A DNA stretch of 17,764 nt from Candidatus Shapirobacteria bacterium (GTDB lineage: Bacteria; Patescibacteriota; Microgenomatia; UBA12405), in contig JAGVHP010000064.1 of the NCBI GenBank assembly GCA_020056515.1, positions 1-17,764 on the forward strand, in the 5' to 3' direction. The position numbers and the translations under genes are program-made. The notes under the pieces are model-generated. The model did no database searches and was not told the origin of the DNA. It saw only the letters and a list, made by a program, of their open reading frames with translations. Within the stretch, counting starts at the first letter, position 1, and each line of letters opens with the position of its first letter. Positions 14,094-17,764 of this stretch are shown one piece after another.

Positions 14094-14674
14094 TAGTTAA
14101 GTTTTACTTCAGGATTCTTAGTTTCAGCTCCGGAAACCTTCAGGAATTCTCCGGAAATGGGAGTATCAAGTCCTTTTTGGGTGGTGAAACCCATCAAGGG
14201 AGCTATCCAGAGTCCGGGAATGGTAGAAATTTTGGTATTAAAATCAGCTGAAAGATCGATAAGAGTTCGGCGGGCATACATGACTTTGTCGGAAGTGTCC
14301 CGAAGTTCGTCCATAAGTTTGCCAATTAAGCCGGCGGATTTGATTTCCGGATTACTTTCCATGATCACTTTGATGGAGCCAAGAACTTTGGAAATTAATT
14401 TTTGAGCTTCATCGACTTTGGTACCGGATTGATTACTCATGGCCGAATCAATACTTTTTCGGGCTGAGGTTAAATCGGCAAAGATGCCTTTTTCCTGTTT
14501 AAGATATCCTTTAACCGATTCGATTAGACTGGGGATTAAATTTGATTGACGTTTGAGTTGATTGCCGATTTCCTGAATGGAAGCGGTGATTCGTACCTGA
14601 AGGGTCTTGAGACTGTTGAAAAAACCGATAAGGTAAAGAACCAGAACGGCCAGAATGGCAATAAAAATCCACAT
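14093..14674 (-). CDS. lemA: LemA family membrane protein
   Basis: A 193-aa LemA protein. Residues 2-19 form one N-terminal membrane anchor (WIFIAILAVLVLYLIGFF). The rest is a helical bundle exposed outside or in the periplasm-like space, with family motifs around NSLKTLQVRITASIQEIGNQLKRQ split across 19-42, LIPSLIESVKGY (46-57), and the C-terminal ADFNTKISTIPGLWIAPLMGF region (148-168). Its biochemical role is unknown in general. It is commonly encoded next to htpX, as here, where its stop overlaps the htpX ATG. The start at 14674 is preceded by an A/T run and no Shine-Dalgarno. A TATAAT on the minus strand about 25-30 nt upstream could be its -10, without a clear -35. Confidence 0.92.
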   Translation of the reverse strand: MWIFIAILAVLVLYLIGFFNSLKTLQVRITASIQEIGNQLKRQSNLIPSLIESVKGYLKQEKGIFADLTSARKSIDSAMSNQSGTKVDEAQKLISKVLGSIKVIMESNPEIKSAGLIGKLMDELRDTSDKVMYARRTLIDLSADFNTKISTIPGLWIAPLMGFTTQKGLDTPISGEFLKVSGAETKNPEVKLN

Positions 14675-14718
14675 AGTATTTTTTAAAAAGATAATGAAAA
14701 ATTATAACACCCTTTTCA

Positions 14719-14747
14719 TTGTGAGTTTGGGTAAACTTTGGTATAGT
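14719..14747 (+). promoter_or_regulatory. tRNA-Asp promoter
   Basis: -35 TTGTGA (14719-14724), a 17-bp spacer, -10 TATAGT (14742-14747), 13 nt before the tRNA 5' end. It is divergent from lemA. Confidence 0.5.
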
Positions 14748-14760
14748 AGCAGACAGACTT

Positions 14761-14834
14761 GGGCTCGTGGTGCAGCGGTCTAGCACATCCGCCTGTCACG
14801 CGGAAGATCGTGGGTTCAAATCCCATCGGGCCCG
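14761..14834 (+). tRNA. tRNA-Asp (anticodon GTC)
   Basis: A 74-nt cloverleaf: acceptor GGGCTCG/CGGGCCC, D-arm GTGC-AGCGGTCTA-GCAC, anticodon loop CTGTCAC (GTC), normal T-loop TTCAAAT and discriminator G. CCA is not encoded. Confidence 0.95.
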
Positions 14835-14840
14835 CTTTAT

Positions 14841-14858
14841 CCGCCAAAGCTTTAGCGG
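14841..14858. repeat. Imperfect inverted repeat after tRNA-Asp
   Basis: CCGCCAAAG and CTTTAGCGG form an inverted repeat with one mismatch, 7 nt after the tRNA end. No clean T-tract follows, so it is a weak terminator candidate at best. Motifs built on CCGCC...GGCGG are the kind that recur between genes in some CPR genomes; that is memory, not a search. The rest of 14859-14956 shows only a small CGGGT-AA-ACCCG hairpin at about 14926-14937 and the next promoter. Confidence 0.4.
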
Positions 14859-14945
14859 CGGTGGATTGTTTGGAATTGTTTTAGCCTATATCGAAGTAAA
14901 GTTATTTTTACTGTGATGTATAAATCGGGTAAACCCGCTTTGATG

Positions 14946-14951
14946 TAAAAT
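14946..14951 (+). promoter_or_regulatory. -10 box of the GIY-YIG gene, leaderless type
   Basis: TAAAAT ends 5 nt before the GTG start at 14957. A -35 is not evident. Confidence 0.4.
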
Positions 14952-14956
14952 TTGTT

Positions 14957-15202
14957 GTGTATTATTATGTATATTTTTTAGTTAATTCTAAAAATAGGCA
15001 CTATATTGGCTGTACAAATGATTTAAAAGATAGGATCAAGAGACATAATTTAAAACAGGTTGATGCTACAAAAGATGGTATCCCCTGGAAATTAAAATCT
15101 TGTTTTATTTTCGATAGTGAACACAAAGCATTCGAGTTTGAACAGTATTTAAAAACCGGTGCCGGAAGGGGGTTTATAAAGAGGCATCGAATTTGGGAAT
15201 AG
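14957..15202 (+). CDS. Small GIY-YIG endonuclease-like protein (81 aa)
   Basis: A single-domain GIY-YIG protein of the UvrC/YhbQ-like type. The split motif is YVYFL (4-8) plus YIG (16-18). The conserved catalytic arginine is R26 (DLKDRIKRHN), and the probable metal-binding glutamate is E62 (AFEFEQYLK), followed by GRGFIKRH (70-77). These are all the usual active-site positions, so nuclease activity is plausible. Targets of these small stand-alone domains are generally not known. The start is GTG 14957; the nearby ATG is out of frame. A -10 box 5 nt upstream supports GTG and suggests a leaderless mRNA. It lies downstream of tRNA-Asp and is convergent with the CarD-like gene, with 59 bp between them. 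Confidence 0.88.
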   Translation: MYYYVYFLVNSKNRHYIGCTNDLKDRIKRHNLKQVDATKDGIPWKLKSCFIFDSEHKAFEFEQYLKTGAGRGFIKRHRIWE

Positions 15203-15261
15203 TTCTAACCTCGTGCCAGATTACCCGCAAGGAAATTCAGGATTTTATCTTGAAAAGAAGT

Positions 15262-15768
15262 TTAAGTCGAGGATTTTTTAAGGGTGGAAAGAATTTGGTC
15301 GCGGACGGATTTAAAAGATTTTTTGGTAACAAAAGCAATTTCGTCACTAAGATGTTTAACGATACCTTCCATAACTTCGCTGTTGGTTTTGGCAAATTTT
15401 TCGGCAGTTTGAATTTTGTTTTGAAAAAGCAATTTGAGAATAGGGACGGTTTTGATGGGATCGTTTAAATACAGGGCTTCTTTGGTAAGTTTGGGTTCAA
15501 ATAAAAGGGCAGTGTCCAGAGGTTTACCTAAGAGTTTAAAAAATTCCTTGACTTCATCCTTGGAAATCAGGTGTCGTAGGCCGCTTTTGGCAACATTATC
15601 AATCGGAACCGAGGCTACCACTGACTTATCCCGTTCACTGGCTTCAAGAGGCCGGTAAAAGAAACATTTTACCGGAGCACCTTTGAGATCTTTTTGAGTT
15701 TTAACAGCGTAAATTTGATAAATATTTTCGAAATCAACAATGTGGTCGCCAACTTTAAAATCGGTCAT
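15262..15768 (-). CDS. CarD/CdnL-like transcription regulator
   Basis: The N-terminal 65 residues match the CarD RNA-polymerase-interacting (Tudor-like) domain: FKVGDHIVDFENIYQIYAVK (4-23), a strand with CFFYRPL, then VPIDNVAKSGLRHLI (about 54-68). The C-terminal part (about 70-168) is helical and basic, as expected for the CarD DNA-binding half. Such proteins bind RNA polymerase beta and stabilise open promoter complexes, often at rRNA promoters. The length of 168 aa is normal. The ATG at 15768 has a TATAAT box 19 nt upstream, so this transcript has a real leader, unlike many genes here. It follows ndk on the same strand with 38 bp between them. Confidence 0.78.
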   Translation of the reverse strand: MTDFKVGDHIVDFENIYQIYAVKTQKDLKGAPVKCFFYRPLEASERDKSVVASVPIDNVAKSGLRHLISKDEVKEFFKLLGKPLDTALLFEPKLTKEALYLNDPIKTVPILKLLFQNKIQTAEKFAKTNSEVMEGIVKHLSDEIAFVTKKSFKSVRDQILSTLKKSST

Positions 15769-15787
15769 AGATTTGGGGAGCAGACCT

Positions 15788-15793
15788 ATTATA
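15788..15793 (-). promoter_or_regulatory. -10 box of the carD-like gene
   Basis: A perfect TATAAT on the minus strand, 19 nt before the ATG at 15768. A weak TTTAGA at 17 bp is the best -35, lying over the end of ndk. Confidence 0.45.
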
Positions 15794-15806
15794 TCAGAAA
15801 TTTGGG

Positions 15807-16417
15807 CTATTCTAAAATGCCATCAAGATTGACATCGTAAAGGATTTCTTCTGATATCAACCGATAATTGAGGATTTCCTCGGATTTGAACCAAAGTTTT
15901 ATTTCTGCTTGGGCTTCTTCAACTGAACCAGAGGCATGAATAATATTTCTCACAGCCCGACCGGCTTGATCGGAAGCTGTATATGATTCGATAGTGTAAT
16001 CGCCACGGATGGTGCCGGGAATAGAAGTTAATGGTTCGGTACCGCCAGTAATTTTTCTAATGATTGCTACCGCTCCCATTCCCTGCCAAATCATAGAAAC
16101 AACCGGTCCACTACTGACAAAGTCAATCAATCTTTTTCGGACATCTTCAGCTAATTCAATTGGATTATCAGTTGGCGGAGTTAGTCCTTTAGCTTTGTAT
16201 GATTCTATACTTTTAGTTCCGGTTTTAAGGCCCATCCCGGATCAACGGAATAATGTTTTAAGGCAAGTTCTCGGGATGGAATAACCATTTTTAGAGCGAC
16301 CAATTTTAAACCACATTGTTCATACCGTTTGATAACCTCTCCAATTAGACTTCTCTGAACTCCATCCGGTTTAACAATCACCAGGCTTTGCTCTTGTTTA
16401 TTGTCAAAGTTTTTCAT
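15807..16417 (-). CDS. ndk: Nucleoside-diphosphate kinase, interrupted by a -1 frameshift
   Basis: NDK transfers the terminal phosphate between nucleoside triphosphates and diphosphates. It is split over two frames. The N-terminal frame runs from ATG 16417 to a stop at 16205 (VIVKPDGVQRSLIGEV, then HYSVDPGWALK). The C-terminal frame is open from about 16235 to 15807 (TGTKSIESYKAKGL, then PGTIRGD, then NIIHASGS). Joining them by a -1 shift at the AAAA run (16226-16223) gives a continuous 203-aa NDK with catalytic H161 and no residues lost or duplicated at the junction. The reading frame extends upstream to 16474, but ATG 16417 is preferred because the conserved sequence begins soon after it. 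The explanation is a sequencing or assembly indel (one A lost), a true mutation, or programmed slippage. It is longer than the usual 130-150 aa, with an insert before SSGPVVSM (102-109). It is divergent from the arsR-like gene. Confidence 0.85.
16223..16229 (-). other. Frameshift site in ndk (C-TTA-AAA)
   Basis: In the zero frame this reads GCC TTA AAA CCG. Shifting back one base after AAA gives ACC (Thr) and continues the kinase. It is flanked by TCCGG (16241-16237) and CCGGA (16222-16218), a 5-bp inverted repeat with the slip site in the 14-nt loop. Confidence 0.6.
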
Positions 16418-16461
16418 ATTGAAGGTATTGTGGCGGGAATTAGAAATATTTGTAACAATCA

Positions 16462-16516
16462 GATATATATACAAATATATATATACTATTATATAATCTA
16501 TATATGGACAATATAT
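16462..16516. repeat. AT-only repeats around the arsR-like promoter and start
   Basis: Alternating AT tracts form inverted repeats: ATATATAT-ACAA-ATATATAT-type (about 16463-16483), and ATATAT-GGACA-ATATAT around the start codon (about 16499-16516). They flank and cover the promoter and are candidate operators for autoregulation. Confidence 0.4.
16492..16497 (+). promoter_or_regulatory. -10 box of the arsR-like gene, leaderless type
   Basis: A perfect TATAAT ending exactly 6 nt before the ATG at 16504. No good -35 is seen, which could mean activator dependence or an AT-rich extended promoter. Confidence 0.5.
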
Positions 16517-16800
16517 ATGAGATTATCAAAAATGAAAAAAGAAGAAAAATATTAGTATTGTTAACAAAAAAGGAAATTAAGGTAGGAGAAATGGTAAAAG
16601 AGACAAATCTTTCTCAACCACAAGTATCAATGATTTTAAAGGAATTAAGAGATTTGAAATTGGTTGAATGTAAGGTTGAGGGTAAAGAAAGAATCTATAA
16701 GATAAATATGATTATGTTAAATAGTTTTATAAAAATAATAAATGAGTTTATAAAAAAATTGGGACAAGTTTACGATGATGAGATTATTGTTCGGAGATAA
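16504..16800 (+). CDS. ArsR-type winged-helix regulator
   Basis: A 98-aa protein with a winged helix at about 5-70: EKRRKILVLLTKKEIKVGEM, the recognition helix region NLSQPQVSMILKELRDLKLV (35-54), and the wing CKVEGKERIYKIN (56-68). The C-terminal helix (73-90) probably dimerises. The metal-sensing ELCVCDL motif of classical ArsR/SmtB is absent (EIKVGEMVKE instead), and there are no histidine or cysteine clusters, so a metal-independent regulator is more likely. The gene is visibly more AT-rich and richer in AGA/AAA codons than its neighbours, which may indicate transfer. It is divergent from ndk and followed by the LysM gene, which has its own promoter. Dimer-friendly AT inverted repeats at its own start suggest self-repression. 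The target is unknown. Confidence 0.85.
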   Translation: MDNIYEIIKNEKRRKILVLLTKKEIKVGEMVKETNLSQPQVSMILKELRDLKLVECKVEGKERIYKINMIMLNSFIKIINEFIKKLGQVYDDEIIVRR

Positions 16801-16814
16801 TGGGGTGTTGAAAG

Positions 16815-16843
16815 TTGACTATAGGACTGTCAGACGTTATGTT
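16815..16843 (+). promoter_or_regulatory. Promoter of the LysM gene, leaderless type
   Basis: -35 TTGACT (16815-16820), a 17-bp spacer, -10 TATGTT (16838-16843), ending 5 nt before the ATG at 16849. No Shine-Dalgarno is present. Confidence 0.6.
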
Positions 16844-16848
16844 AGGCT

Positions 16849-17379
16849 ATGAGCAAAAATTTAACCGGTGATAAAAAAGAAGAAACCATTAGTATGCTAT
16901 TGGGCTTGGTGGTGGTGGTGATAATAATTTCACTGATTTTTAATTTTGTCAGGAGAGGAAAAGGAAACATAAGTTTACCAGGTTTAAGTCAGCAAAATGG
17001 GTCAGTAGAAAAGCCGGGAGAAATAGTGACGGGTGTGAGTAATTACGATGTTAAAAAGGGCGATAACTTATGGAAGATTGCCGATACTGTTTATGGAGAT
17101 GGATATAAGTGGGAAATAATTGCCAGGGAGAACAAAATTTTAAACCCTGGTCAAATCGAAATTGGTCAAAAGTTAATAGTGCCAACCTTAACTCAAGCAC
17201 AAAGAGAAAAAGCTGAAATTCCAAGTGAGTATAAAGTAATTAAGGGTGATAATTTATGGAGAATCGCTGTGGTATTTTTTAAGGACGGTTTTCAATGGAA
17301 AAAGATCTGGGAGCAAAATAAAGACAAGGTAATAAACCCGGACAGATTGGAAATTGGAATGACGTTGCGCTTACGATAA
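16849..17379 (+). CDS. Membrane-anchored protein with two LysM domains
   Basis: A 176-aa protein. Residues 15-34 form one membrane segment (SMLLGLVVVVIIISLIFNF) after a short basic/acidic cytoplasmic start. A linker of about 30 residues follows. LysM 1 spans 66-112 (YDVKKGDNLWKIADTVYGDGYKW, then NPGQIEIGQKLIVP split over 99-112). LysM 2 spans 128-176 (YKVIKGDNLWRIAVVFFKDGFQW, then NPDRLEIGMTLRLR split over 163-176). LysM domains bind N-acetylglucosamine-containing glycans, so this probably sits on the outer face of the membrane and contacts peptidoglycan. No enzyme domain is attached, so it is a binding or structural protein. The architecture is common in CPR genomes by general knowledge. It has its own promoter. 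Confidence 0.93.
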   Translation: MSKNLTGDKKEETISMLLGLVVVVIIISLIFNFVRRGKGNISLPGLSQQNGSVEKPGEIVTGVSNYDVKKGDNLWKIADTVYGDGYKWEIIARENKILNPGQIEIGQKLIVPTLTQAQREKAEIPSEYKVIKGDNLWRIAVVFFKDGFQWKKIWEQNKDKVINPDRLEIGMTLRLR

Positions 17380-17382
17380 AAT
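17354..17382 (+). promoter_or_regulatory. Promoter of the tRNA-Gly/tRNA-Thr pair, inside the LysM gene end
   Basis: -35 TTGGAA (17354-17359), a 17-bp spacer, -10 TAAAAT (17377-17382). The -10 begins on the LysM stop codon TAA, and the tRNA begins 10 nt after the box. Confidence 0.5.
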
Positions 17383-17392
17383 AAAAGAATCG

Positions 17393-17463
17393 GCGGCTAT
17401 GGTTTAGTGGTAAAACGAGTCCTTCCCAAGGATTAGTCGAGGGTCCGATTCCCTCTAGCCGCT
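17393..17463 (+). tRNA. tRNA-Gly (anticodon CCC)
   Basis: A 71-nt cloverleaf: acceptor GCGGCTA/TAGCCGC, D-arm GTTT-AGTGGTA-AAAC, anticodon loop TTCCCAA (CCC), discriminator T. The T-loop is TCCGATT on a GAGGG/CCCTC stem, with C in place of T55. CCA is not fully encoded. It lies 4 nt before tRNA-Thr, so the two probably form one transcript. Confidence 0.94.
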
Positions 17464-17467
17464 CCTG

Positions 17468-17538
17468 GCCGATATAGCTCAACGGTAGAGCAGCGGTTTC
17501 GTAAACCGTCGATGGTAGTCCAATTCTACCTATCGGCT
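17468..17538 (+). tRNA. tRNA-Thr (anticodon CGT)
   Basis: A 71-nt cloverleaf: acceptor GCCGATA/TATCGGC, D-arm GCTC-AACGGTA-GAGC, anticodon stem GCGGT/ACCGT with loop TTCGTAA (CGT), discriminator T. The T-loop is TCCAATT on a GGTAG/CTACC stem, again with C at position 55. CCA is not encoded. Confidence 0.94.
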
Positions 17539-17544
17539 CCGGAG

Positions 17545-17550
17545 TATAAT
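17545..17550 (+). promoter_or_regulatory. -10 box before the last gene
   Basis: A perfect TATAAT 9 nt before the ATG at 17560, just after tRNA-Thr. No convincing -35 is seen, so read-through from the tRNA pair is also possible. Confidence 0.4.
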
Positions 17551-17559
17551 AGGGATATC

Positions 17560-17764
17560 ATGGCGGAATTTTATAAATCGAGGCGGGATCGGAAAAATGA
17601 TGAAGAAATTTCTAAAAAGACGGTATTTTTAGGATTGATTACAGTATCAGCTTTTCTTCTGATACTGACTTTTGGTTTGCCGCTTTTGGTTAGATTTTCA
17701 GTATTTTTGGGAGAAGTAAAAAACAGAGAGATAAAAGATCAAGTGGAAAAAGTTTTACCTCCAT
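17560..17764 (+). CDS. Single-pass membrane protein, N-terminus only (3' end outside window)
   Basis: An open frame from ATG 17560 to the window end (68 codons). A basic N-terminus (MAEFYKSRRDRKNDEE, 1-16) precedes one hydrophobic segment at about 21-46 (TVFLGLITVSAFLLILTFGL onward) and then a charged stretch. This is the usual start of a type II membrane protein with a large external domain. The functional domain is not in the window and I do not recognise the family. The start is supported by the TATAAT box 9 nt upstream. Confidence 0.75.
   Translation, partial: MAEFYKSRRDRKNDEEISKKTVFLGLITVSAFLLILTFGLPLLVRFSVFLGEVKNREIKDQVEKVLPP

Noticed and set aside
14841..14875. Rho-independent terminator for tRNA-Asp
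   Set aside because: The inverted repeat is followed by G-rich mixed sequence, not a T-run, so only an inverted repeat is reported.
14926..14938. CGGGT-AA-ACCCG as a terminator or riboswitch
   Set aside because: The 2-nt loop is too small, no T-tract follows, and nothing riboswitch-like surrounds it; a small operator is possible but unsupported.
15193..15468. A 91-codon plus-strand open frame opposite the carD-like gene
   Set aside because: It lies antisense to a clear CarD-like protein, has no promoter of its own, and its composition mirrors the minus-strand codons.
16205..16474. Treating the N-terminal NDK frame as a separate 89-aa gene starting at 16474
   Set aside because: Its end is complemented exactly by the second frame as one NDK, and residues before ATG 16417 are not family-like.

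Overview
The window looks like a chromosome fragment of a Patescibacteria/CPR bacterium, most likely Microgenomates (OP11). This is inferred from gene content and style, not from a search. Genes are short and packed end to end. Several families appear in reduced form: Lgt 209 aa, RsmI 212 aa, HolA-like 206 aa. Neighbours overlap by one base (TAATG) or even overlap a tRNA. There are many secreted or single-pass proteins of unknown role. Base composition is moderately AT-rich, and there are no rRNA genes, insertion sequences, CRISPR arrays or phage genes.

Layout. The left edge (1-923, minus) is the N-terminal part of a secreted protein that probably continues into a transglutaminase-like domain. 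Divergent from it, lexA and rsmI (982-2242, plus) form a pair with a 1-nt gap, followed by a 73-aa unknown ORF. From 2486 to 9272 everything protein-coding is on the minus strand. Read in transcription order it is lgt, tRNA-Glu, an ABC exporter, an unknown 324-aa protein with distant resemblance to isocyanide synthases (PvcA/DIT1), a holA-like gene, a PMI-type cupin and PEP synthase. tRNA-Lys (plus) separates lgt from rplS (bL19) and dnaE (minus). Next come the lemA-htpX pair (minus), tRNA-Asp and a small GIY-YIG nuclease (plus), a CarD-like regulator and a frameshifted ndk (minus). The right end is on the plus strand: an AT-rich ArsR-type regulator, a two-LysM membrane protein, tandem tRNA-Gly(CCC) and tRNA-Thr(CGT), and the start of a single-pass membrane protein.

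How the genes work together. Much of the content is housekeeping: replication (dnaE, holA-like), damage response (lexA), ribosome function (rplS, rsmI, five tRNAs), lipoprotein maturation (lgt), membrane quality control (htpX/lemA), nucleotide balance (ndk) and central carbon (ppsA). The least understood unit is the ABC exporter, 324-aa protein and holA-like genes, each coupled by TAATG overlaps.

Signals that cut across genes. (1) Many transcription-unit first genes have a -10 box ending 5-9 nt before the start codon and no Shine-Dalgarno, which implies widespread leaderless mRNAs. (2) Three of five tRNA genes carry C instead of T at T-loop position 55. (3) The lgt stop codon lies inside the tRNA-Glu gene. 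(4) ndk is split by a -1 frameshift at a run of four A.
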